Source: Asterias amurensis
Lineage: Eukaryota; Echinodermata; Asteroidea; Forcipulatida; Asteriidae
Assembly: GCF_032118995.1 (NCBI RefSeq)
Contig: NC_092666.1
Location: 14,148,501 to 14,212,500, forward strand
Length of the DNA: 64,000 bases
Direction of reading: 5' to 3'
Below, piece after piece: positions 9,520 to 20,945 of the stretch (positions are counted from its first letter, which is position 1; each line of letters opens with the position of its first letter). The notes below the pieces were generated by a model. The model was not told where the DNA came from, made no database searches, and saw nothing but the letters and a program-made list of their open reading frames with translations. A program made the translations under genes and the position numbers.

Positions 9520-10440
9520 TTAGTAGGAGGTTTAGCTGCACGTTCCGCGTAAACGTGAACGTGAACGTCAGGTAAGTTCTGTCATTAAAATTTCACGTTT
9601 TTAGCGTAGGACGTGAAGTTACCATTAATTTTTACGCCATACGTCATCGTGAGCATGAAATAAGCCCAAAGTGGCAACGTCACCTAGAAACAACACAATA
9701 TTTGTTGACGTTCACGTTCACTATAGCTGGCGCAACGTGCAACAAACCTCGCTAATAGGGAGGTTAAAGTCACCTGAAAATATATATTATTTTTCAAACA
9801 TAAGAGTATAATTATGCTTACGAACAATAAAACAATTTTTTTAGTAATATTGTTTGTCACGATTTATATGTTAAAAAAATACATAAAGTTGTTTGGGGGG
9901 CTGATTCCGCCTACCCCTTTAGGGCGTCAATCGAGGCAGACTTTGCCTGCAATGCGTATACTAAACACACGTGCAAAGTACATGTACGTCCAAGTCGTGA
10001 GTTGGTACATTTCAAAAAGTGTTTTTCTGCATTCAGCAGCAATACACCTGGTCGGCATTGCCGGAAAAAACAAAAACAAAAACGTACAAACTCACGACTT
10101 GGTCCGTACATGTACTTTGCAATTGTGTTTACTCTACGCATTACAGGCAAAGTCTGCCTCGATTGACGTCACGAACAGCGCCCTCTCGGGTCAGGGTCTA
10201 CTCTTAAATTTGTAAATAACATAAGAACTGATTTTTTAAAACCTTAGTTAACTGTGTATTCACATTCCACTCATCAAAACACATAAATAAGTGACAAAAG
10301 CTTTATTTCGAAAAAATACCACTTCCAGGTGACTTTAAGGAGCACACGCGAGCAAACAAGAACGTGAACGTAAACATGGACGTCAACAAATGTTTTGTTT
10401 CTAGTAGTCACCACTTTGAGCTTAACCCCCCTTATAATTA
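9520..10440. mobile_element. Nested foldback (inverted-repeat) element between units A and B
   Basis: The outer arms at about 9668-9778 and 10325-10432 are inverted copies (CTAGAAACAACAC, TTTGTTGACGTTCACGTTC, GTTAAAGTCACCTG, against their complements). An inner pair of about 85-base arms lies at 9924-10008 and 10085-10170 (CGTCAATCGAGGCAGACTTT and its complement). A further block with GTAAACGTGAACGTGAACGT lies at 9550-9575. The open frames here (9814-10215 plus, 9911-10150 minus) encode similar peptides on opposite strands because of the inverted repeat, so they are not taken as genes. Confidence 0.65.
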
Positions 10441-10487
10441 TAGGTAGTGCACTCGCTGATAAAACTCAACGTTTTCGTCCACCAATC

Positions 10488-11213
10488 TCATCCGCCGCCG
10501 CCAAACATTGGGCCGCCGAACCCGTTGGGAACGACGACATCTTGCGGGACAACAACGATTTCGTCGGTGATCGTCGTGCCGCCATCGGTGGTCGTGCTGT
10601 CATCGGTGGTGGCCGTGCTGTCATCAGTCGTGGTCGTTGTGTCATCGGTGGTGGTCGTGCCGTCATTGGTGGTGGTCATGCCTACATCCGTGATCATGGC
10701 TCGCTGGGTGTCATCTGAGCTGATCTGACCCCGGCTGTTGTTATAGATGGACATGTCACAGTAGACTGCAGCTCCTCCACTGACCCCACAAGGGTAGATT
10801 GTGAAGATGTTATTAGAGGAGAACACTCCGAACGCAAAGAGTTCCTCGCAACTTCTGTAGTGGTTGACGGGAGACGATTTTAAGGGCGACTCCGGATTTT
10901 CATCAAAGTACACGCCGTTCGGATCGTCGACGAATGCCTCGGAGTGCTCGGAACGTGTGGAGTTATTTAACTCACACATGTTATTGCAGTTGTAATAGTT
11001 GAACGATTTACAGTTAGTGTCCATGTTGCAGTTACGTCCGCAAATAACATAGTTAGGAACCGTTTGCTTAGCGTAGGTGAAATTCAGCAGAACTGTATTC
11101 TCTGAAGGGAATAATGTGTTCAAGTTTGTACACAGACTCTCCAAGCTCAGTGCGAGTGTTATCATCAGGCTATAGATGAGCAACCAAATCACTGCGAAGT
11201 TAAGAGCGCCCAT
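10488..11213 (-). CDS. Small secreted PAN/apple-like plus fibrinogen-stub protein with Thr/Asp-rich tail, copy B
   Basis: Seen: one uninterrupted frame of 241 codons. Residues 1-25 are a hydrophobic signal peptide. Cys at 28, 58, 62, 68, 76 and 80, with the run CGRNCNMDTNCKSFNYYNC, resemble a PAN/apple fold, whose hallmark is a Cys-x-x-x-Cys and a CxSFNY-type motif. Residues 121-154 (SCEELFAFGV...FTIYPCG...VYCDM) match the first part of a fibrinogen C-terminal domain, but the rest of that domain is absent. Residues 176-217 are Thr/Asp-rich repeats, probably O-glycosylated, and the C-terminus is Gly-rich. Inferred: an extracellular adhesive or lectin-like protein. A related copy with a stop lies at 4761-5471. 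It could instead be a terminal exon of a longer gene, but the signal peptide argues that the start is right. Confidence 0.75.
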   Translation of the reverse strand: MGALNFAVIWLLIYSLMITLALSLESLCTNLNTLFPSENTVLLNFTYAKQTVPNYVICGRNCNMDTNCKSFNYYNCNNMCELNNSTRSEHSEAFVDDPNGVYFDENPESPLKSSPVNHYRSCEELFAFGVFSSNNIFTIYPCGVSGGAAVYCDMSIYNNSRGQISSDDTQRAMITDVGMTTTNDGTTTTDDTTTTTDDSTATTDDSTTTDGGTTITDEIVVVPQDVVVPNGFGGPMFGGGG

Positions 11214-12098
11214 GACGAGTCATCATCTGTACCACAAGTTTCTTTTTGGTTTGTAGTAATTGTCAACTGATACCGATAATAAAGGATTGTCATGTAAGAA
11301 ACATTGGTGACAGTGTGCACAGTGAAAATAATGGTGACGTCAACCTGTTTTTTTATCAACAACAGTTTCCAATTAATCTAAGAACTCACTCCGCGGTAGT
11401 GAAGTAATAACGATCCTCTATATAGTAGTTCCACCTTCCGCCAAGTTGAAAAGTAAGACAGTTCTTTTCAGGACTAATAAGGCTCCCGAAATCCGAAACT
11501 CTACTCCGCGGTAGTAAAATATACTAGCAAGACAGTTCTCTGTAGAACAAAATCTACCTTTTAAAATTTGTGTTGAAATACTTGTTAAACCTTGTACGCA
11601 AACCTTGACATACGCAAAAGGACCATCGTGGAAAATTTGCGCGGTAGCCCTCAGCAGCAGGTTTATAAGTGCACTATTTTTGACAGTGACGGTAAGTAGA
11701 GGTATACCGAAGCACGATGTGTTGGACGCTGCTGATTGGTGGAACTCAACCCATAGTTTATTGTCTCTGCCAATCACCACCCGACGTCTAAATAAAGTTC
11801 TCTCTCTAACGGACGTCATCAACACCATAGTGATAAGGTAAAAAAAATTGTTTAGCGTCCTGGCTTTTTAAAAAGAAAAGGGAATGAGGAGGGCCTTTTT
11901 TGTATGGCGACCGACACATTGTTTACAATTTAGACAAAAAATAGAGAGGTGGCCGAAAAGGGGAGCAGGCGGGACGCTATACATGTTTTCTTTTTGCCAC
12001 ATCCAGTTACCATAGTAATTCTTTCAGCCTTTGCAACCAAGATGACGAGAGCAAATTAGGCACGCATTTTACTCAGTTCAGTGGTTTTCAATCAATGG

Positions 12099-12490
12099 TT
12101 AAAGGAACACGTTGCCTTGGATCGGACGAGTTGGACTACAAAAAGCTTTTGAAACCGTTTGTTATGAAATGTATATGGTTAGAAAGATGTTTTAAAAGTA
12201 GAATATAATGATCCACACAAGTATCACTCGAAATTTCACGGTTTTCTTTTTACGTCGCGAACTATCACTGTCGGCCATTTATGGGAGCCAAAATTTTGAC
12301 TCCCATAAATGGCCGACCGTGTTATTGGACGAGGTAAAAAGAAAACCACGCAATTTCGAGGCATACTTGTGTAGATCATTGTATTCTACTTTTACAACAT
12401 CTTTCTAACCATTATGCATTTTATAACAAACGGTTACAAAACGCTTTTCAAAGACCAACTCGACCGATCCAAGGCAACGTGTTCCTTTAA
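12099..12490. mobile_element. MITE family A (copy A3): filled site matching an empty TTAA in unit A
   Basis: Unit A reads CAATGGTTAACTGAC at 6359-6371. Unit B reads CAATGGTTAA, then 384 bases starting AGGAACACGTTGCCTTGG and ending CAAGGCAACGTGTTCCT, then TTAACTGAC. The insertion is therefore younger than the duplication, and the target is TTAA. A TA duplication with one more base in each repeat fits equally well, because TTAA is palindromic. The element has no coding capacity and is one long imperfect hairpin. Confidence 0.92.
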
Positions 12491-12719
12491 CTGACAAATT
12501 AATTTGCATCTGTGGTAGAAATGGTCTATCAGCACATTTCAGGAAAAAAAATACGTTTTAATATATCAGAGCGACCTTCTACTGCTGGTTCTGTTGAATA
12601 CCCCTTGAAAAAAATTTCTCATATTAAATTATCCCACTTATGCAAGTGGGTCAACATAGACAAAACGGTTGTTGTATCACACCTAAAATGCACTGGACAA
12701 TACATGTGTTGATAATTGT

Positions 12720-13055
12720 AAGCAAAAGAAAACTTACTTGGTAAGGAGCAATGGAGAGCTGTTGATAGTAAAACACATTGTGAGAAAAAGCTACATCTGA
12801 ACATGACGATAGAATTCTACTTCCATGCTCTGAAGTAGTTTTTGAGAAAGAAGTAATTTCTCTCCCAAATTTCGCGACCTCAGCTGGTCTCGAATTCAAG
12901 GCATCTGAAAGCACACAACTCGTGCGACGAGGGTGTTTTTTCTTCCATTATTGTCTCTCAACTTCGACAACCAATTGAGTTCATTTTTTTTTTGTGCATA
13001 TTATTATGTTGAAATACACAAAGTGAGACGACTGGTCTTTCCAAAAAGGTTGCAA
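12720..13055. mobile_element. Degenerate family B element (unit B copy)
   Basis: The counterpart of 6599-6935 with the same ends and order, so it was present before the unit duplicated. Confidence 0.7.
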
Positions 13056-13343
13056 GTTGCCTAATGATTTTACTTTTACTGGGATAGTTTTGAAACAATT
13101 AGGTCATGAAAGGGAAGGGTATACGTTTGGTATCTAGTTGTGGGCACGCGATCACTTTTTTGTTAATCACTTCTGCATTTATATAGGATTTAAAACAATC
13201 AAACGATTTAAAAAAAAATCAAAGGCACACTTTGCCCTTAAAATTAGTCCACTGGTTGACCACATAACTAATATGGTACACGTTTTACTATAGTCTATTT
13301 AACTTTGGGGAAACAGACAATTATCGAGCAAGGGCTGACCTCT

Positions 13344-13565
13344 ATTCGCTCGGCCAGATCCAGGACCGCTGGGATGGGCTAATCGCTTGCACAGATTCTT
13401 GTTCAGGAAGTACGTCATGCCATTAGTCCTCCATGGTCATGCGTACAGTGCAACTAAGGTGCTGCGTGAGTGTGATGAACGATGTGTTGCGCATTATGAA
13501 ACCAATGAGTGCATATGATACGTTTGCCCATCCCACCCCATCCCAGGAGCTGGGGACGAGCGAAT
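13344..13565. mobile_element. Inverted-repeat insertion found only in unit B
   Basis: Unit A runs GGGCTTACCGATACTTATTG. Unit B runs GGGCTGACCTCT, then 222 extra bases starting ATTCGCTCGG and ending ACGAGCGAAT, then GACCTGTACTGATTG. The terminal repeats are about 9 bases, and a GACCT(C/G)T flank is repeated on both sides, as expected of a 5-7 base target duplication. No coding capacity. Confidence 0.72.
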
Positions 13566-14510
13566 GACCTGTACTGATTGTACACACCACAGTGAGCTGT
13601 AATGGACTTTTCAAGACATTGTAATACAACACAAATTTGATTTTTCTAAAAGGGCAAATAAAAATCAGACAACAGTTCATCAAAGTAGGTCAAAATATCA
13701 TGCAGGCCGATACTTCACGGAGGCAACAAAGGCGATTGCCTTCATGCCCCCGGGCATTGCCTTGGTGCCCCTGAAACTCTCCAGTAAAAATAATTTACAA
13801 TTCCTCATAATAGGGTGCCCTTTTAATTACCAAGGAGAACATGCCTTGGTGCCTGTGTCCTTTCAAAAACGAAGCATACAGGCATGTAATGTACGCTTTC
13901 CAAACTTTTGTCCTGGGGGGGGGGGGGGGGAGGGCAACCAAACAAACATCAACAATCGCAACCAAGTGTATTAAACTTATCCCTTGTGAGTTTATTCAGT
14001 ATCAACTTGTCAAAATCCATGACATACATGTTCATGAAGGTCTTTATCATGAATGGATGATGAAAAAAGCCGAAACAAAACAAAATACACATGAAATTCG
14101 CTTCAATAAACAATATCAACAATAACCTCTCCAAAGATGTGGCCTTAACAAGAAAATTTGGTGGAGGTCCTGAAACGAAGCTGCCTACATTCCCTAGGCC
14201 ACATGGCTCCGCTTACCGCCGAATTTTGCAGTTGCAATAACCATTCTTTGCTTACAGGGCAAGCGCTGAATTCCTGCGCTAGATGTGTAAGCGAAGAATG
14301 TCTAATAAAGTTTCAATTTGCTGACACATACAAGCAAAAACTTCCCTTTTTCCCTGTGAAAATACACTTCCTTGATAGATTATGAATGAGTGGAAATCCC
14401 TGCTTCGGATGGAAAGCGCAGACTCTTTTCCTATGGCATGCAGAGCCACGGGCCTGAGGCAAATATTTGTTATCTGTTAAGCACACAAATAAACAGGGAT
14501 CCAGGGATGG

Positions 14511-14630
14511 ATCCCACAATGAGTTAAGACTACGAGTAACGGAGTAACTCGTCATTAACCTTGGGACTAGCCATACGTTTTTAATATCTCCCAAGGACTA
14601 GTCCTATCTCTTTGTGAAATCGACCCCAGG
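14511..14630. mobile_element. Short palindromic MITE, family D (copy D2, unit B)
   Basis: The counterpart of D1: CAG, then GGATGGATCCCACAATGAG, ending TTTGTGAAATCGACCC, then CAG. A diverged family C element follows to 14790. Confidence 0.72.
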
Positions 14631-14968
14631 CCTAATTTCACAGCTCGGTATTAAGCAGAGCTATACAATTTGACCCTGGCTACAAACAGTAACCAGAGTG
14701 GTATACCGGCTGGTACCCAATTTCGTTAACCGAAATTAAAACTTCCATGCTTAGCAAAGTTGTGTGCTGAAGCAGCTCTGTGAAAGTGTACAAAAGTTTC
14801 TTACTTCCTGGCCATCTTTAAATATCTTGTTCACTGTGTCGACAATGGTGATGTTAGCTTGAAAGAAAAGGGTATCAGACTGATTACAGTCATTAATTTA
14901 TGCATCAGTTTCACGAGATACAATTACATAGGCCCTTTCATCAAAACCAAAGTTTAGGCTCACTCTTT

Positions 14969-16680
14969 GGCTTTCAGAATGTAAGCCAAAGCCTAAACCG
15001 TGGCTTTGATGGAAGAAAAAGATGGCTTAAGCATCAAGCCCTACAAGGAGACTGTATGCTTAAAAGGCAAGTACAACCGAGCCCAACGTTGTCCAAAAAC
15101 ACAGATTGTTACACTACAGCTGCCTTGCACTGGCCACCATCAATTCTGGTCAAACAATGAAAACTCTCAGCCAATGACAGGTCTTCATTTGACTTCTGTG
15201 AGGGCGTTGTTTCGGCTTGTGCATCAAATACAAGCTGTCTGTTGAGACATACAACTGGGTTTCGGGATGCAAACTAATCAAGATGGCCGCTGTATTTGCC
15301 ATTTTGATACAAGATCAAAGTACATCAAAACAATTCTGTCTAATAGGTGGAAAGGTTATTGTTGATCTTCTTTTAAAAGTAAAACCTTTATCTTTTAAAT
15401 TAAGAACGACTAGTTCCCCAAACAGTACCCCCCTGAAAATTGAAAGTTCCTTAATAACATTTACTGTTGAATGAATACCCTTCCCCCCAACCCCCATTGA
15501 AAAAAAGAAAAAAAAAAGAAGTAAAATAACATGAAATAAAAACACCAGAGAGCATATTTCCTGCTTCAGTATTAAAAAAAAAAATAAAAAAATAAAAAAC
15601 AGCCAATAATCATGAATTTATCGATGGCATGCCCAAATGTAACATCACAATCTCTATTGTTTACTTAGTACTTCTCCGCTTACGTTACTGTAGAAAAACA
15701 CAGTACTGCAATTCGTGACCAGCACAGTTAGCCTTTTTGAGTAAGGTTGACACTACCCCGTTTGGTTCGGGTATACACAGATAAACTTCCCCCGTACCTA
15801 ACAGTGTCATAGTATTGTGTCCACCATATATCTCAAAAAAAGCCCATGAAAACAAAGACCAACCATTAAACCTTGACTGCATGTAAAAAATACTTAAGGG
15901 ATCAAAAGCGACCCATGCAGGCACACCTCCATATACGCCATTCAAAAGTGAGACTAGAGTGTTTGGTATAACGACTTGTTTGTTACCGCCTTAATCTTAA
16001 GAAAGTTGCAATTGATTCAGCAATGTCTTATTGTTCTGGGCATAACACTGGTTTACTCTTGGGCATGTCATCTGTTTCTTACGAGTATTGAGTTAACCAT
16101 AACATTGCAGACCCACACCAGTCACTGACCCCCCCCCCCTCCCCCCAACAATGGCAGCCTTTGAGCAATAGGTGGCAGCAGTCATAAAATCTGTGGATTT
16201 ACTCGGTGGTACTATACTGCAACCTATAACCTTCAAAGTCTCCCATTCCTATAGAGACCAATTTAAGTGAGCTACCTGTCATGTCTCGCCGTCAGCGGCT
16301 AGGAATGTCCTTGCTCGCGAACATGCAGTGTGTATTGTCCAAGAAACTTCCCCCACCACAATTTTTTTTTAATGACCGAGGGCAGTGACTGATGTAGTCC
16401 CAAATATTTCACCTCATCTTCTTCAACCTCCTCACGTTCCTTCGTTTTCAAAGAGACTTAACCAAGTCTCCCTGAGAACAAACTTAACAAGAGGAAAGGC
16501 AGCCAACTCTGTTAAGCAGACAGTTGAAATTGGTCGTTAGCATGGTCACCAGATCAAGAGAAACAGGATGCGGATTCCTCTGTCGCTGATTACCAAGTCT
16601 GCTTAGCAAGTTGTTTTCTTCATATCAGCTTAAGAAAACGCTGGCAGCCAATCCTTTATAGTTACAGAGTTTAAGCTATG
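14969..16680. other. Intergenic stretch with no recognised gene
   Basis: It holds purine-rich low-complexity DNA (15490-15600, runs of A and AAAAAG) and C-runs near 16130-16147. Short open frames, including 15000-15245 plus and 15685-15945 minus, show no recognisable domain, and I cannot support them as genes. Confidence 0.5.
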
Positions 16681-16684
16681 TCCG

Positions 16685-16873
16685 AATAGACCGATCCATT
16701 AAGCTCTGCCCCATTGCGTACAGACACAACGCAACAAAGGTCAAACAAATGAAGTCTGACATGAGCGTGTATGCTTGGCGCGCGGGGCAGAGTTGTGCAG
16801 AAAGGCATTGGAGAGGCTCATGTGTTCTTGCACACACGTGCGTTGTTGGCGGAGCCTAATGGATTGGTCTATT
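16685..16873. mobile_element. Short inverted-repeat element, family G (copy G2)
   Basis: It begins AATAGACCGATCCATTAAGC and ends GAGCCTAATGGATTGGTCTA followed by TT, an inverted pair of about 20 bases with a few mismatches. Its body, TCTGACATG...GCTTGGCGCGC...GGCATTGGAGAGGCTCATGT, matches 713-917. Confidence 0.78.
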
Positions 16874-17467
16874 GGCGGCTGCAGCTACGGCTAGATTGTT
16901 GCATCTTATAGTGTTGAAGTAAAGAGGTCGTTAACAACACCCTTAGCAACTGCTGTAGCCGTAGCCGCCAATTTCGGATACAGCGCAAGCCTCACAGTAT
17001 GAGACTTAAGTGACACTAGGTGGCAGCAGACTTACCGAATAAAATCAACTGCTCTGGAACGTAAAGCCCAAATGTCCTTAAACTTTCAAAATTTACCGTT
17101 ATATCTGCTGCCACCTAGCAACTTTACAATCAGAGTGTCTCAACACCTGAACCAACGTCATAGAGATGTTAAAGCATCTGCTAAGCATAAAGTATCTTTG
17201 CTTAGCAGAAACAAGATACCAGCCACAATAACATGTAATGTACATTGCTCGTAACTGGTTCCAATATTTTAAGTATGATTTTTTCTGCCTAAACAGCTTG
17301 ATGACTTTGGTACAGGCAAGACGCTATGTGTTGGTGTGACAGCAATGGTTAAAACCTACCATAAAAACTATGCACACACAAGTACAACAGGTTTCAATTA
17401 ATCAAACATCAAAATGGAATCAACAAAAACAACTGTGCCACCAGGGAAAAAATAAAAATTTATAAGC

Positions 17468-17858
17468 TTAAAGGAACACGTTGCCTTGGATCGGACGAGT
17501 TGGTCTATAACTGAGCGTTTATAACCGTTTTTTATAAAATGCATATGGTTGGAAAGATGTTTTAAAAGTAGAATACAATTATTCACACAAGTTTGCCTCG
17601 AAATTGCGTGGTATTCCTTTTACTGCGCGAACTAACACGGTCGGCCATTTATGGGAGTCAAAAATTTGACTCTCATAAATGGCCGACCGTGTTAGTCGAC
17701 GAGGTAAAAGGAAAACCGTGCAATTTCGAGGCATGTTTGTGTGGGTCATTGTATTCTTCTTTTACAACATCTTTCTACCCATATGTAATTTATACAAAAC
17801 AGTTACAAACGCTTTTCAAAGACCAACTCGACCGATCCAAGGCAACGTGTTCCTTTAA
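17468..17858. mobile_element. MITE family A (copy A4) with TTAA target duplication
   Basis: The element 17472-17854 starts AGGAACACGTTGCCTTGG and ends with the inverted complement, flanked by TTAA at 17468-17471 and 17855-17858. The central hairpin is GGCCATTTATGGGAGTC facing GACTCTCATAAATGGCC. Confidence 0.9.
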
Positions 17859-19110
17859 TTGATGATACACTCTAAGCAGCACAAAGTGTTTGGAAGAACT
17901 TGGTGAATGGGAATAAATTGTTGCATTACATTTTGATTCGTTTTCTAATTCAAACATTACGCAACTGGTAGTGACATACAGGAATGAACTCATTTTCTCC
18001 CCTAGGGTTGGTGGGGGAAAGACTTTTAGGTGGGGTCACTTTGAAAGCTGCCGAGAGAGTGTCAACAATTTTACACGGACCTTTGGCACACACGCTTGAA
18101 CAGACAAAAGATTCCATTCCTTCCAACACATCAACACATAGCAGATACATTGAGCTGCATCATCAGGTAGTTTAACACCATCAGTGCAGTTTTAACCTGG
18201 GCCAATTTTACAGAGCTTAGGCAGGGAATAACCCAAGCTTAAGCAGAGCTTTTGAAGAGACAGAGCCATGCTCTAAAGCTCTGTAAAAATGGCCTGATAA
18301 ACATACAAAGAAATACTATACACTAAACAGAAAAATGGAATTTGGTTTTCAATTTGTTGGGGTAAGGGGTCGTTAAGACAGGACGTGTGCCTTATATACT
18401 TGTTTAGCCATGGCAATATTTAGCATACAACATGTATGCCTCCGTAATGCAAACGTTAGTTTTCTATTTGAAAATTTTACCTCCACTTCACTCGATGAAG
18501 CATCGGTGCTAACATAAGGTGTTGGTAGACAAGGGGCCCATTAACAACAGGGGAGAAATAAAGTACAACTAACGATTTTGTAATCTGGCAAAAACTGGCG
18601 AGGAATAAATCTTTTCAGAGTGGATTACCTGAATGTCCTGGATTTTAATAAAAAATTGAAAACCAAATCCCTGCATAAAAATTAACCAAATTAAAATTGT
18701 AAAAAATAATTTTCAATTCCATCAACAAGTCTTTATCAACGACCTAACCAACCAAAATGCTAAAAATGGAATTGTGACCTCACAATTAACATTATTTCAG
18801 TTTACATCAAAGCACGAGGTTGTGTCATCGATCACTAAAAGGAGGGGCTGCCCACAAACAGCTTTTAAAGACTCACAGAAAGAAACACACGCTCCAATTG
18901 GCACCCATACATGTATGCATCACAAGAAAAAGAAGTGGAGAAGAACAAACTACCATTTGGGACAGGGGCATTGCTTGGTGAAGCTCCCTGAGAAAATCCC
19001 AAAGAAAAAAGAAAAAGAAAAAAAGGGATAAGCTTGAACAACTCTTCTTTCTTCACCTGTCATAAAACTGATGTTTGAACCCTTCTCGCAATCGATTGTG
19101 CGCTTTACAA
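17859..19110. other. Non-coding stretch; one family C relative
   Basis: No gene recognised. Bases 18195-18300 (CTGGGCCAATTTTACAGAGC ... GCTCTGTAAAAATGGCCTG) form an imperfect palindrome of the family C type. 18990-19030 is AAG-rich simple sequence. Confidence 0.5.
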
Positions 19111-19116
19111 AACAAC

Positions 19117-19398
19117 AGGGGTCGAAATTAAGTGTATTTCCATGGTAGTCAGCAGGGCTAATGACCAATAATTTTTAGTAGCCCTGATTAGATTTTGGTA
19201 GCCCGAAAGACACATTATGTCTCGCGTCACGGCTCAAACTTTACAACACACCAATAACATAGTTCTTTATTGTTTGTGATGATGATTTTTGCATTATTTT
19301 TCCACTAGCCCGTCGGGCTATCAAACTGGAAAAATCAGTAGCCCGGCTGTAAATCTGGTAGTCCCGGGCTAGCGGGCTAGTGGCAATTTCGACCCCTG
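19117..19398. mobile_element. Inverted-repeat MITE (family F) with GGGCTA-rich interior
   Basis: It begins GGGTCGAAATTAAGTG after CAG and ends GGCAATTTCGACCC before CTG. Inside, AGTAGCCCTGATTAGATTTTG and the runs of AGCCCG/CGGGCTA form further inverted blocks. No coding capacity. Confidence 0.8.
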
Positions 19399-19639
19399 AA
19401 ACAAAAATAAAATATTGTTCTTTTTTCGACTCCGTTCTTCACAACCGTTTCAGGCTTATGTGATACAAGTAGGTACTATTTATCCCCCCTCCCATTCCCC
19501 AATTAAAGAGCTCACAAAAAAATGTTAAATCTCTTCTTAAACTTCATCAATGTCTCTCGTCGTTGCCGATTCCCTAGAGGCTCCGCTTATACAATGTATC
19601 ATAGCGCTGCTCAAGAAGAGAATTTTGCTTACTTTCCTG

Positions 19640-20945
19640 CAAAGCGAAAAAAGAGCAGGATACCAATCACATTACGGTACATGTGATATGGTATTTTGGC
19701 TGGTAATCTTTTTCTGGTAAGTATGTTTTGTTATGCTTAGCTACTTTGTGCTTTAAAAGCAGCTCTATGAAGTTGGGTCTTAGGCCTTATTTCATAAAGC
19801 TTCTCAGCCATAGAAAGCTGCTATGCATAACAACTGTATGCTTACCAGAAAAGGAGGTTACCCGTCAAACTACCATGTCTTAAGTACATTTTGTAACTCA
19901 AATCCTGCTTATATCTGCCAAGCAGAAATGCGTCCAGCAATATTTTCTGCTTAAGCAGCTCTACGAAGTTGGGTACTGGTTTATACTCGACAGGGCTAGC
20001 ATCTACACCGTGGTCATGCTGTCCTCAAAGAGTACCCTCCATTACGGAGGGGCATCCTTCCTCCTCGAGACAGACGACAATCACCGATTATGTCTAGGGG
20101 TTTGTGCCTGCTCTGTAAAGTACAAACCACCCTCACAACAATATAAGTAAATAAACAAAAATAAAATAAAACCTAATCGTTCATGCACCCAAGGTCATAC
20201 ACATATCCCCTGTCCCTTTCACTTCTCCCCAACACACAATCCTAACACTGCCCATTTTTAATAAAGTTGGTGCAATAAACTGGCTTAGCACTGAATAATA
20301 TCGCTTAACAAGAAACGGGTCGCTGGCCAAGCAGCCATGTATGTAAGTTTACATTGCAGTCTCAATCTGCTTTTTTTGGGGGGTGCTTAGTATTTGTTTG
20401 TAACAGCTTAATGCCAATTTGGCTAACAGGTGTAATGTAGTGAACTTTGTCCCCCGACACTGCAACCACATACACACACATGGAATGGAATCAGCTCTTG
20501 AAAGGTGCCACACCATTAAAATCTACATATTACTGGCACAAACAGAGCCCGCAGTTGGACCCTGCAAGGCCAGGGAAAAGAGCAGGGGAGAGTTAAACCT
20601 TGGGTGCATGAAATTCATTCAGACGTTGCAATCAGAAATTGTACTAAGAATTACTCAAGATACATAAATCATGACGTCAAGGATGGACACTTGTACACTA
20701 AACCTGGGTAATTGTTAACATAAGACAGAACAACCTAGGCCCCATTTCACAGCGTTGTTGAAGCTGACAATTTTGCTTCTTTTTCTGCTAAGCAAAAATG
20801 AGCAGGATACCAGTCACAAATTGTATGAACTGTATGTGATTTGGTGTTTTGACAGTGGTAACCTTAGTCTAGTAAGTATCATTTTGTTGTACTTGGCTAC
20901 TATTTGTGCTTAAGCAGCTCTGTGAAACATGAGGCCAGTTGGGCT
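19640..20945. repeat. Diverged family C-type palindromes
   Basis: At least three related segments are present: 19640-19785, 19780-19975 (GGCCTTATTTCATAAAGC ... AAGCAGCTCTACGAAGTTGG) and 20735-20940 (GGCCCCATTTCACAGCG ... TTAAGCAGCTCTGTGAAAC). All share the AAGCAGCTCTRTGAA end. They are older than the near-identical copies elsewhere in the window. No gene recognised. Confidence 0.6.

Larger units (their letters stand above)
10480..14968. repeat. Tandem duplication unit B
   Basis: Homologous to unit A (4760-8690). It differs by a family A MITE (12103-12486), a 222-base inverted-repeat insertion (13344-13565), a different gene tail, and small indels. The right boundary lies after GTTTAGGCTCACTCT at about 14968. 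The left boundary is inside the variable C-terminal coding region. Confidence 0.88.

Noticed and set aside
9814..10215. 133-codon plus-strand frame
   Set aside because: Lies across the nested foldback and mirrors the minus-strand frame 9911-10150.
15685..15945. 86-codon minus-strand frame
   Set aside because: No recognisable family, and no splice or promoter support.
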